From the NCBI RefSeq assembly GCF_000150275.1, contig NW_002060951.1:1312297-1376296 (forward strand): DNA of 64,000 nt, given 5' to 3'. The position numbers were made by a program, and so were the translations under genes. The stretch is from Trichoplax adhaerens. Taxonomy: Eukaryota > Placozoa > Uniplacotomia > Trichoplacea > Trichoplacidae. Shown here one piece after another: positions 26,536 to 38,800 of this stretch; the stretch's first letter is position 1; each line of letters starts with the position of its first letter. The notes beneath the pieces are model-generated. The model was not told where the DNA came from, did no database searches, and was given only the letters and a program-made list of their open reading frames with translations.

Positions 26536-26718
26536 TTAACTCTGTTTGAGCAATACAATCTTAATTGGTCTAATCCTATAACCAACAGTTGGTAAAAGTA
26601 GAAAGCATGAAAATATTGACACTACAAAAGATTTTGTTTTAATATCTTGAGTATTAATGTTAATGATATTTACTATTGCCTTTATTGAAGCATAAGGTAG
26701 TCGGGCAGATAACAACTG
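26536..26718 (-). CDS. LRR/membrane-like exon upstream of the membrane gene
   Basis: Minus-strand frame after a strong acceptor (TTACTCTTGCAG) at 26719, ending at a TAA at 26536. It reads ASIKAIVNIININTQDIKTK, then a hydrophobic run VVSIFSCFLLLPTVGY. The first part fits an LRR, the second a membrane segment. It may be the hinge exon of the 24664-26287 gene or the last exon of the upstream paralogue (its end also resembles the final exon of that gene). The correct donor could not be fixed. Confidence 0.35.
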   Translation of the reverse strand, partial: QLLSARLPYASIKAIVNIININTQDIKTKSFVVSIFSCFLLLPTVGYRIRPIKIVLLKQS

Positions 26719-26721
26719 CAA

Positions 26722-28111
26722 GAGTAAAGCTATGAGCTTACTCTTATCTTGAATACTGCAATATCGCTTGCTTAAAGCTCAATGTCAGTCATATCATCTT
26801 CCACTAAGTTTAATTTAATGTTAAAGTGGATAACTTAAGTACAATGAACAGTATTATTGTTTGGAGCTCTAGTATAAAGGGAATCTTCTTACCAAAGTCA
26901 TAATGAACTTATTATCTATCTCAATTGATATTATTGAGAATTTGGCGTTTATATTAGAAGTTGTGACATCAATTAGGACTGTAATATGACTCCTTAAAGC
27001 TTAAAATCAGCCATATCATCTTTCATAAGTATTTTTTGAGAATTGTGTAGAGGGAATTTGCTCATGAAAGTCAGCTGATGCTTATATTAGAAGTCTTAAC
27101 ATCAATCAACGTCATCAACAGAAGCTATTCCTATTCAGTAATACGGTCATTTTGGGCAGCATCCAGTACACTAAAAATCTCCAAGTTATTTCTATCTTGA
27201 AGGCCCTTTATGTTATTTCCTCTAAATGTTACGTCGGATAAAAGTACTCATCGTAGCTATTTCTTATTAGTGTAGATGGAAAGAGAGTAATCTATTAAGC
27301 GTATTAACTACGACAGTGCATTCATTCGAGTAGTCGTTTGGCGAGACCAAGTAGGCTAAAAACCTGAGGTTTTAAAGACCTTCTATGCTACATTTTAAAA
27401 GTTTATGCCATCCGAAATCGCCTATCACAAGTCTTGTTAATGTAATTAATTTTATCAAGACTTATATTCTACATCTTGAAGAACTATGATGCGCTGGTAA
27501 TAGGCTTTACCATCGAAGCGATATTCTAGACGATGTTTTACAGAGGAGATTGGCACAGTAACACTATAAGCTTGTCAATATTTATTCTAGACCTTTTGCT
27601 TTTATACGATTATCATCAAGGTTAGTAAAATTAATTCCACTTCTCGTGAAATTATTTCCTTTTCTACTTTTTACTAATATGTTCAAAATGAATAAAAGCT
27701 AGTACAGTAAATATTGTATTCTTAATAATTAGGTGATGGATTCGACTCTGTTTTCTGTAGTACATAAATGAAAATAGTGGCCTGGATCAAATGGTTAACG
27801 TTTTTTCTATCCTGCTTGGCTCTTGAGGACATCGTTTAATGCCCATTATGGACATTATTCGAGCTAACTGCTAACCATATGTAATAGTTGAAGTGGTAAA
27901 TCAGCAATTAGATATCTACACTTGTTATCAAGTAATAAATTAAAACATCGCTATCGGTGTAAGCAAGAGGATTGTAGGTTAGATTTGTTTAAAAGAAAAT
28001 ATTACAAATATCTCTGACTACCTTATTGCCAAATAGATTACTACGCAAATTACTAGCTAGAACGATACGTTGTGATTCGGCCATGTTGGATAGTAAAATC
28101 GCCAAACGTAA
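26722..28111 (-). pseudogene. Cluster of LRR-like fragments
   Basis: Several minus-strand pieces show LRR spacing. 27131-27237 reads GNNIKGLQDRNNLEIFSVLD. 27340-27389 reads SIEGL, a stop, then NLRFLAYLVS. 27582-27659 reads GINFTNLDDNRIKAKGLE. 28022-28111 reads LRLAILLSNMAESQRIVLAS and ends at a GTAGTC donor. Two related units (about 26935-26990 and 27075-27115) read LIDVxTSNI. They lie 5' of the five-exon membrane gene. In-frame stops in some units suggest decay, though short unresolved exons could hide others. Confidence 0.4.
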
Positions 28112-28261
28112 CTGATCAGCATGTTAAGTAGGGCAATATGGACAGAATCCATTTGAAATTACACTCGATCTTTAATTCAAATTAATCAGAAAGTAATAAC
28201 AAAATAATGACATACTACAACAACAGTTTAATGTTATTCAAGGCGCAACACCTTCACTTAC

Positions 28262-28642
28262 CATACTTAGTCGACGACCACGGTAATAAATTACGGCTGT
28301 CGCAGTCGAGATGATCATCTAAAAGCACATACGAGTAATAGCAATTATTTCAGCGTATTAACTAATATTTATCGTCAGTAAAATGGATTTCCAAATGTTA
28401 GTTAGCATTGAATTCACAATTATTATTCGTTTATTTCGATGGATTAAAAGAAAGAACGAGAAAAAAGAAAACGAAATACCAACCGTGATAATACCGAGGC
28501 CATTGTGAGGCAAAGTTGCAGCTATACTACGATAAAGATCAATATCTTGATCGTATAATGTCAGCATCAAGAGGAGAATCATCATCTTTGCAAAACCTAT
28601 CAGCCATTGAAATGTAATCATTAACGGACTTATATCGGTCAT
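28262..28642 (-). CDS. Partial paralogue of the membrane protein
   Basis: Minus strand, ATG at 28642, reading MTDISPLMITFQWLIGFAKM and a second hydrophobic run (LGIITVGISFSFFSFFLLIH). It is followed by a separate 57-base exon (28318-28262; MIISTATAVIYYRGRRLSM) with phase-0 borders and a GTAAG donor. That small exon matches, in position, size, phase and sequence (GCNGTAATTTAT near its end), the 60-base second exon of the 24664-26287 gene, so the two are tandem paralogues. The donor of the first exon is unclear and no complete third exon was found, so this copy is partial or broken. Confidence 0.4.
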
Positions 28643-29650
28643 ATTAGCTTTGTATCATGGTTCCCTATAGTCAATTAGCCCAATGTTACATTGCTGAAGT
28701 AAACAGCAGTTCGAATTATCTTGTTGTCTTGAATTAGCGACTAAACACTTTCGTAAGTTCTTTCAGCTTTAACCTAGTTAATTAAAATAAATGGATAGAT
28801 TACATCAACAAACTTGGACCATTCTATCCATCCAGTTAAATACACTACTGTAAAAATGAACATAGTATTAGTTCAATTAGTACCAGTTTTTAACGGCTGT
28901 TATGGCCTTCTTTGTATGCTGCCTGTGATGTCTAATTTTTAAACAATACACTAATACAATTCTTTTAGGACAGCCATTTCTAAATGCTAAAGGACAAGAA
29001 AATACAGTGTAAACGCTCATTATTGTATATTGAATTTGCGTGTGTATTCCTCTACGTAGAACATAACAAATTGTCTACAGCTTATTATGTAACTTGAATA
29101 ATAGCGTTCTATTGATATAAACTCCCTAGAGATCTCTGCTATGTGATTTTGGCAAAATTAAAGACTTTATCCTATCACATTAACCTACCATGAATATCGT
29201 CCATACGCTGAGTATAGTAAATTCTACGTGGAGACTTTGTAGCAAAACTAATCGGAATACAAAATCAAATTCATTCTTACGCCATGTCGAATCTCAGTCA
29301 TGAACCTCCATCTCAGCTTATTTTATAGCTAGTTTAGATTATTTAAGATCCTAGTATAGCAACCACCTACGATATTAATAATAGTATATATACGTAGATT
29401 TGCTTACAGGATGATAGGAATAATGACGTCGTGGCATGTGTTTTGCATTACATCATCTAATTTTAAATAATTAATTCAAGTTTTATCTACTCACTAACAT
29501 AGGATGGTTGATATATACATGGAAAGTTATATCATCTTCTAGAGCGAATGATTTATATGCTGTTAGATAGCTAATAGTATCAATACTTGCAATCTAGGCT
29601 CGACAGTTTATACACGCAGTACAAGCGAACGTAATTCAATATACTCCCTG
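28643..29650. other. Interval inside the LRR/membrane array without a clear gene
   Basis: No open frame or splice-bounded exon could be supported. AT-rich. Confidence 0.4.
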
Positions 29651-29727
29651 TATTTTAATCGGTATTTGCTTCAAGAGGTTTATAGCATTACTACTAGTAT
29701 AACATGGAATACCTGTTATTGTTTTTA

Positions 29728-30005
29728 CTGTAGTTGATTTAGATTGTACTGTAACTCTAACATATTCTTAAATATAGATATTTACAATCCTATTCCACTA
29801 TAGCTAAATATAACTTATCGGTATTTGTTTATTCAATGACAAGAGATTTGTGGTATTACTACTGGTATAAAATGGAGTACTTGTTACTTGTTTACTGTAG
29901 TGTATTTAGATTTTACTGCAACTCTAACATATAGTATACTTTCTTGCCTATAAGCATTTAATATCGTTCTTAAATAAAGAGATGTTTAAAATCTTATTCC
30001 ATTAT
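29728..30005 (-). pseudogene. Two degenerate LRR-like copies
   Basis: Two diverged direct repeats (29728-29803 and 29895-30005; flanking similarity extends to 29658-30021). On the minus strand the first reads YSGIGL, stop, ISIFKNMLELQYNLNQLQ. The second reads YNGIRF, stop, TSLYL, an insertion, then MLELQ, stop, NLNTLQ. The shared frame with LRR spacing and matching stop positions indicates pseudogenic LRR units. Confidence 0.45.
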
Positions 30006-30450
30006 AGCCAAATATAGCTTATCGTGTTTAGCACTTAAAGTCTTCACTATTTACTACAATCATTTGCTATTACATAGTCTATTATGGTATATCTTGTATC
30101 TCTAATCCTACAATCTTGTTCTCTGTATGTATACCATCTTTAAAAGTATAAAATATCACCGATTTCTATCTCAGATTTCGTTAGTTGCAATAATCACAGC
30201 GTTAGTACTTTCCACGCTACTACACGATAGACTGCACGCTGCACTATAGTAACTACCACATGTACACAACTATACTCTATGATAAAGTATCCCTTTTCTA
30301 CTAAAATCTTTACGTTGCTTACAGTATCTGCGTATTATAAGCTAAATTACCCAAAAATAAGATGACGGATTTAGCCAAGAGTATTAATGACACTTTCATG
30401 CTGTATTATAATCTCGAAAATTGACAGACATTGTCATTTTACTGTATAAA

Positions 30451-31038
30451 CCTTACAATCAATGACTAATTAATATTTCATTTTTGCATCGCTAGTCGAA
30501 ATTTTTATGTAAAAGGTAATCGTTCATAATGTTATAGACGATGATTTACTATGATATTCCTTGATAATGAAGATGGACAACGGCTCAGATTTACTGAATA
30601 GTATTTTATGTGAAATGTTAAAAATTCATAATTGATGATTAATATTCTTTTTTGCATTGCTAATTGAATCCATGTGTAAAAATAATTATTAATAGCACCA
30701 TAGACGATAATTTAATATGATTCTTGTTGATTATAAAGATGGATAATGGCGTAAATTTAGAGGACATATACCAGGTAGGTAAAAATTTCGAGGTTTCAAG
30801 AGCTTTATTATAAGATTATTAGTCAATATACTATTCCCACAATGTTAACAGCCTTGGCAATAACATATGTATATGAACTATATACAAATAGCGTATAAGT
30901 CTTCACGATTGACTACTGATATTCATTTTTTACCTAGCTAATCAAATTTTTGTGTGAAAACAACCATTAAAAGTTATATAGACGATGATTTAATATGATT
31001 TTCATTGATTACAAAGACAGCTAATAGCTCTGATTTTG
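30451..31038 (-). pseudogene. Three diverged LRR-like copies
   Basis: Three spaced direct copies (about 30451-30596, 30622-30759 and 30893-31038) share ATAGACGATGATTTA and TTGATTA.AAAGA blocks. On the minus strand they translate to EPLSIFIIKEYHSKSSSI, TPLSIFIINKNHIKLSSM and SELLAVFVINENHIKSSSI, the LxxFxIxxNxI pattern of an LRR. No complete gene around them was reconstructed. Confidence 0.45.
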
Positions 31039-31517
31039 TAAGCATCAAAAAGATATTGATTTTAAAGTTTCTAGGACTTTACTATCGTACAGAACTGTCC
31101 TAAGTCTTGGACTACCAGAGGTTTTGAAGGAAAATCAATAATAATTGTAATTTGCGTACAGGTACTTATAATATTCAAGAATTAATTTCAATGATTCAAG
31201 AGATTTATTGTTATAACTCGTAGAATCTAGCGGGCACATTTGGCCAATGAGTACTAATTTACAGACGGTAAATATGGTGCGAATATCATTTTAAGGCAAA
31301 ATTTAACTCTAAAAGAATAACTAACCGTAAACTATGGACTACTAGAAGAGAATTTAGATATGAATCTGTATATATGCAATAGATAGCAAGTTTTGTAGAA
31401 ATAAATATAATATCATGATAAAGATAACTTAAATTTAAAGATTATAAGAATATTACTCTTATATGAAATTAGCCATCTGAAATCATGGATTACTGAAAGG
31501 TGGAAGATCTAGTCAGG

Positions 31518-31740
31518 AAATAATGACGATTTGTATGCAAGTTCTCGCATTGCCTAATTGCCCAATATCACTCTTACTGAATTTTAAGACATTATTGTAT
31601 ATTGAAATTTTAATAAATCACAGAGTTTTATTCCTGCTCCGAAATAATAATAACGATTTGTTCTCAAGTTCTTATGTTACTAGGCTGGCCTTACATTTAC
31701 TGAATTTCAAAACTTTACCGGAGATAGAAATACCTACATA
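31518..31740. repeat. Diverged tandem duplication of about 110 bases
   Basis: 31518-31620 and 31640-31740 share GAAATAATNACGATTTG..CAAGTTCT and TTACTGAATTT.AA.AC blocks. They lie at the left-hand end, in transcript terms, of the LRR/membrane array. Confidence 0.6.
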
Positions 31741-31742
31741 AA

Positions 31743-31925
31743 TTATAAAGTCTTAACACGGATGAACCGAACAAGACCCCCAAAAATGTGGATAAGGATA
31801 GCCAATACGAGTAGACTAATAGAAAAGATCAGAACGGAAATAGGCCCACAAAGACCCATATACTCGTACACATAGTAAATACTGTCAGGAAGAAAATTTA
31901 CGCATACCCTATAGGAATAAGCCGA
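31743..31925 (-). CDS. Hydrophobic exon-like ORF
   Basis: Minus-strand frame following an acceptor-like CTATAG, ending at a TAA at 31743. It reads EYMGLCGPISVLIFSISLLV then LAILIHIFGGLVRFIR, a long membrane segment with a basic flank, and resembles the second hydrophobic run of the 28262-28642 fragment. It may be the remnant of a third array member. Confidence 0.3.
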   Translation of the reverse strand, partial: SAYSYRVCVNFLPDSIYYVYEYMGLCGPISVLIFSISLLVLAILIHIFGGLVRFIRVKTL

Positions 31926-31967
31926 TTTCTTAATTAAAGGACTGTATAGTATATACAGTATTTGCAT

Positions 31968-32817
31968 CAGTCCATCATCACCAGTGAATCTTTCTGCAGC
32001 TACTTATACCTAACCTCATCAAGATTTTCTTACCATTATTATTCATTCATGTTTATTCTATCAGACTTAAATAATGTGGTACAGTCATTGTTACTGCACA
32101 TTGATTACATTCTTTATATCCTAATTAATTATTCGCGGGTAGTCCTTTTTATGGTCAGGAGAAATTGACTAATTATTAGCTTATTTCAGCTCTAAAATAA
32201 TTTGCATGATAATAGCATCGGTAAGCTTGGGTGCCATAGTAACCGAGTCCATCACAAAACCTATACTAAAACAAGGAAATGGCTTCGGTCTATCATGTGT
32301 ATACTCCGCTTCGATGACAAAAGGTAACAATTTATCATCTTACTGACATCACTGCAAGTTAATTACTATCCTTCTGCTTCGTCGTTGATAGTTTATAACA
32401 GCAATTTGCCCACTTTAAGCAGTTACTGGTAACGTTATGCAACTGATTTAAAGGAAAATTATTTTCAACTGTTGATAATCAAGCTATCGATATCATGACT
32501 GTGCTATGCAATGATTAAAAATTGATAGCAACAGGTTGTATATTTGCAAAGTAAACTTGGATGTCAATGGCAGTTATAAAACAAGGAAAAAAAGAAAGAA
32601 AGTAATCAAATCAAAGCTTCGTAACATCTGGTTCCTTAATCTCTATTTTATAGATTGATTTTGAATTTGTCCGCAATAGGCTACAATATTGAATTTCTAG
32701 TAAAAATCAGTTGTTAAACTGATATTTTATTCTTCTAAAGATGAAAGTGTGATTATGATTTCTTATTTAGCTATTGTAATATTCAGATAGGATTATTTTA
32801 ACTCAATATTAATCGCT
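31968..32817. other. Upstream region of the large EF-hand gene
   Basis: No coding exon supported; presumed 5' flank and UTR of the plus-strand gene that starts at 32818. Confidence 0.4.
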
Positions 32818-35800
32818 ATGGCTTTACCTGCTATTATTGATCGTAAAGCTACCAATATTAACCCTTTGGATCACTTAAAAAAAGAACATAATTTTAAAAA
32901 TCAAGAGAAAGAATTTCGATTACCAAAACTGAAGAATGATGCTAATCAACTGAAAGATTTACACCAAAATTTTCCCTATCAACTTTCTCGAAAACGCCAG
33001 TTAATTGAAGAGAACCAATCGTCCATCAGAAGGCCCGATGGCACGGTGGGAATTAATTCTAACTTTCGACCACCAGTCAAGAAACCATTTCATTTAAATC
33101 CGTTGACACGTTCAATAGAGAATGTATACGATCCTAAACAAGATGATGGGCAATTGCGTCCTTCTCATCATAAATTAAGTGTAAGTATAACTATTAATCC
33201 CTTCACTTCCTTAAAAAGATAATATATCACCATAATTATTTCAAGTCAGATCACATTGTATTTTCCCACTTAGCGAAATAAAGTACTTGATGGCATTCTA
33301 TGGCTTGATATTTCACTACGTACAGTATAGCTACTGTACTAATAACAATAATATCACACACTTTATTTTCTTAATTTAGTAGAAATGTAAAACTTTTGAT
33401 TCTCTCTGACCTAAAGTCCAGTAATAGTTGTACATGTGATTCTCGCTATGTTCATATCATGTTCACGCTTGAAAATCCCACAGATTAGATGGTTAACATT
33501 TCGCAATCCCATATTCTTGCACGCGTGTAGATAAACTATTCTATCCCACTCTCCTTCTACCTTTAAAACTGCCAACTTTACCCAATATGAAGAGTAATAT
33601 ATTATATTGTAATTATAGTTAGCACTATGAGAGAATTATTCCGATAACCATCTATTTTTGATTTATCAATTTTCTGGCTTCATCATTCCTAAGAGGAGAC
33701 TTACGATGCTACTTAGTAGACTAAAGCATTTCAAGTATTTGCAAAATGATTGATTTCGCAAATTGCCGGTAACAACTCTACTCTCCTTCTACCTTAAAAC
33801 TACTAACGTTATCTAATATTAAAGGAGTAATATATGTACTACATTGTAACCATAATTGGTGCTATAAGAAAATTATACTGATGACCATCTATTTTCGATT
33901 TATCCTTTTCTTATTTCATCATTTGTTAGCAGACGACTTATGATGCTGCTTAGTAGACTACAGAAAATAATATACCAGCACTACACATTTCAACTGCTTT
34001 GTCGTTGTTAAATAAGATTTCTAGTTACCTTATGATACTCTAGTACATTTACAGTACAGTGGCGGCAAATACTAAAGACTGCCGGGAGGTCAGAGATCTA
34101 TTATTCTTCTTAACTGATCTTTAAAGTGATTGTGACTTTAGTAATAGCATTCATGTACAACTTAAATATGCTACTTCATTTAATCTTATTTTGATAGCTT
34201 AAATATTTTTGATCTTAACAGTATTAAAATATACGTCTAACGGCGTTGATCATTTATGACACTTATCGTACTTCATGCACTGATTAGACTTTAATTCTAG
34301 ATCATTATAAGCGGTGTTCTATTTAAATATCTATTGGATAGAGTATCTCATTATGTATCGCATATTTATATCGTACAGTATATGCGAGTACGATATTTTT
34401 GCTATAATTTCTCTAGTAGTTATACAATTTTAAATTGAAGTTATTTCTTATCGTATTTTATAATTAAATCCTCGCTAAAATATTTTTCTTCTAGAAATCG
34501 GTCGATACTTTAAACCAATTGGAGGAAGAAAAGCATGCGGGAAAGTAAGGACTTTGACTTGTTTCTAAATAAAATTGTACTATAATAAGCTTTTATAGCA
34601 ATCCAGACTTAGGATATATAATATGTACCATTTTGTTAGTTTTGCTAGTAAAAACTACGGTTTTTATCAATACTTTTATGATAGCTATCACATTGCATAC
34701 TGTACTAAGAAATATTTTCGACAATATTTTGGACAAGATGTTCTACATACTTTGATTATTTATTTTTATTTTTAAATGAATAACAAAACTTTCTTCTTTT
34801 GTTACAAAGTGGTGGACATATTTATATTACCGAAGATGATTTAATATGGTTGCCGGATATTCCTGAAGTACCCGATACAATTCGACCGATGTTAGAGGTA
34901 AGTGTGTACATTATACTCATATATATTTTTAATTGTACAGAAACCACCTATTTCTTATTTATATTAGCATAGCAGTTACAATGTTGTTTCAGTATAATTA
35001 CCAATAGACAGAATTAATATCTACAGTATACTGGAGATTGAATGAAGGACTAATTTCATGATTACTGTAATTTAAGTTCTGTTTTACGTAGATTCGGAAT
35101 GATATCGCCGATATATCTTAGATGTATAATATTACGTTTACTCTTAGCATAAACATTGGAATTAAATAGCATCTGATATGAAATTCTAAAAGACAATATA
35201 TTTAATCGATTATATCTAAAATAAATCTTATGTATATGGTATGTTCAGCAATTATATCATCCACCTACTGAGGATAAAAAGGTTCAGTACATGCCTATTG
35301 TTGCTCAGCCACCCATGGACAATAAATCCATCCACAATCACGAAAAACGAGAACCAAATAGGCCTATTGCATCTCTTTGTAAAGGGTGTATCCGATTAGA
35401 AACTCAAGAACTTCGGTAATTGAATGGTGATAGTGAATAAATTGCTTGAATGTGTATTTGAAATATCTTATAGAAGCTAAGTGCTATATTTTAATGATAA
35501 AATTCAATTGCTAAACATATACCTTAGGTTTCCAAGAGCTATTCGTACGGGAGGGGGTTATATTATATTTAACCAGCAATTGAGAGATATACTGTCCAAT
35601 TTTAATCCTGATGATGAAGGTTCTATTCCACCACGACTGAGATTTGTTGAATTACCTGAAAGAGATTATAGTAAAATTTTACCCGGTAAGTAGCGAATAC
35701 GGGCTCTGATTGCACGGAGCCACTATTAGGTAATCATGATATATCGTTTACACAATCGATATACTTATAATTTTGCTTCAATTTAGGATATTTATTAAAA

Positions 35801-38800
35801 GATCATGTACCTATCACACCTGTACATAAGAATTCAACTAGACCTGAATCGCCTAAGTGGACTCCACATAATCCACTGCCTTGGCCAGCACCAGTCTGGC
35901 CTAAAGTGAAAAAGAAACCAACTACCAAGTTTATTGATCAACGAATTAGTTTAGTAGCTGATAAAAGGATGAAAGAGAAAAAATTAAAAAAGGAAAAAAA
36001 TAAAGATAAGGCTGTTGGTAAAATTTATTGCATACCATTAGTCAAGTTAGATCCTAAACTAAAGAAATCATTGAGAATTACTGATAGCCGTGGTAATCAT
36101 ATTAGCAATAATAAGTTCACGATTGTTCAAAGTATGGACGATATCAAAAACACGACAATAGCTCATTATACCAAGTTAGGGAATCAACATACTGGCAGTT
36201 TTGGATTACAAAGAAGCAAGCCTGCCATTAAAATCGATGTAATAACATCCCATGCTACGGAGGTAATTATAATATTAGGAGCCAATTAAATTATTGCAAA
36301 CTATAGTATTTATTTTCCATGCAATATCTTAAAATTATTTTACAAGATAGCGATACGCAATAACTTCACGGATTTAAATTAGTGTTTTAGAGCCTTATTT
36401 CATAAAATTTTTTAATTCTTACCTTCTATCAGAGAGATATAATAGTATAGTATTTTATATTCACTTATTTAGAACTAAAATATATTTGCTCGAACATATA
36501 ATAACAGAATAGATATACTAATATGCACAGTTTTTAATCATTCGATCTTTTGAAAGGCAATTGTTATAGTCAACTATAGTGCAGCTATTCGTAATTATAG
36601 CTTTTAATCTCTTCTATATTTATTTATAAGTTATTATCGGTAAAAGAATTCTAACCTTAAATTTTTAATATATTTTTAGCCAAATTTTACTATGATTAGG
36701 AGATCATGACAAACAGATTTAAATTATAATTAATTTAATGTAATCTAGGTTGGCTATATCCCAACTATAGTTCCACCTAATACAGTTCTCGATAACCCAG
36801 AAGATGAATATATTCCAGTTCCTGTTGAAGACTTTGATCATTTATCTATCTATAATGAGCCCGCCAAGTTAGAAGATAAAGCTGCTGAAGTTAAAAGGGA
36901 AATACTGGCTTCTAGGCTTGAACAATCTAATCTCGATGATGTCAATGATCTATCGCAAGAAGATAATTATAACAGCGATCATTCAAATAAAGATCATGCT
37001 TATTCGAGAAAACCACAGAAATCTATAACAATTAATACTACTTCGTCATCGGTACCATATAGTTTACCCCACGCCAATATCGATGTTATGAAAAGTGATG
37101 AAGAGGATAAAAATGAGACTACAGAGAATGTAGTTGCAGATATAGTTGATTCAAATGAAGAGAGTTACACTATCGTTAATCCCCAAGAAGAAGAAGAAGA
37201 AGAAATGTTAACAATGGAAGAAGATGATGGGCATGATGATGAGGTTATAGAAGGCCAGAAAGGCCATAAAATGATGAAAATTCGCAAGTTAAAGCAAAAA
37301 GGATTGGCATTACATGAGGATAGATCTAATGCTCATATTACCAATGTTCCGGCTTCAAATCAACATCCTGAATCCAACATGAAATCATCACTGTTGTTGG
37401 CAGAGAAAGAGGAAAATTCCGCTAGTATTGTAGTTGCACAACCGGCTGAAGATGCTCTAACTGCAACACCTACCAGTGAATTATGGTATCCTGACGAAGC
37501 TCGAGCACCAAGTGCAACGAATCTTGCTGGTCAGATCTATCGCTTAGATGATGGTAGTGTAACTCCTAATAGTGCACTGTCTATAGCAACTAATAGTAGA
37601 ATGCAGCAGGTCTATTCCTCTACCGATGCTCATCCAAGTCAGTTAGGCGATCAAACAAATGATAATTTAGGTTTCATGATTGGTGGTAAACATATTACAA
37701 CTCAACAAGCAAGAGAAGATATTTCTATCGGACAACAAGTAGAATTAACTAAGCAAAGTCACCATGAAGTTATGGACGAGCTAAAACGGGTTATTCTGCG
37801 AAAAAATAACCCTAATGAATTGAATAAACGTTCATTAAATCCATGTATGTATCCTACATTGTCTTGCCAGATTTCGCCTACCTGTATTCAATTTTGCGAC
37901 AGTTGGATAAGCTTATGTAAAAGATTGCTAAATTAATTGAATGTGGTCTTAAAGTTTTAAAATTCTTTACCCTTACCATTATAGTAATGCAGGTTGGGCG
38001 AAGCCGAGCTAAATCACAAATCGCTGCTCCTAAATCAGTAGCAAAGGATGAAATTAAGAATATACCTAGCGATAAGTCTGATGATGACGATAACAATGAT
38101 GACGAAAATATAACGAAATCGGTTAAAAATCCACCTCAAGGTTAGATAATAGAATTGACTACAAAATTATTTATTTATGATTACGAGTATCGCGACATAT
38201 TTAATTGTCTAGTTTTTATTAAAAGCAATTTATTCAAAACGTATTTCTATTATAGTGCTATTATTTATTGCTCGAAGTTGTCACTTCAAGTCAATCTAAA
38301 TTATTTGGCTTACCATATTAAAATTTGATTTATTTACATTACACAAACTAGAATCGAAAGATGTTGAAAACAGTAATGACGCACCAGCAGCATCTGGAGG
38401 ATTTTTAGCTCCGCCAAGGCTCCAAATTGGAATTAAAACTGTTAATCCAGTAATTGTTGCTCAAAAAGTCGATGGGATTAAAATTGCTAAACCAACCTTT
38501 AGACAACGCAGTTATACTATTAATCCAAGTACTGATTCTGCAGAACATCGAAAAAGGAATGATGATACGGATACGCATAGTCTGTCTTCAACTCAAACTG
38601 GTAAAAACCAGAGTAAAGACGATGGACACGTCGAAGAAAATTCATGTAAGGAGATGCCTCTATCTTGCCAATAAACTCTAAATATTTTATTGAATAGTGA
38701 TAGAAATCACTATGATACGAAGAAGGCCATAGATCGCAGAAATATCATCAATTTTATGCAATAATATACCGCTATTTTATGAATTTGAAACTTTTAATCC

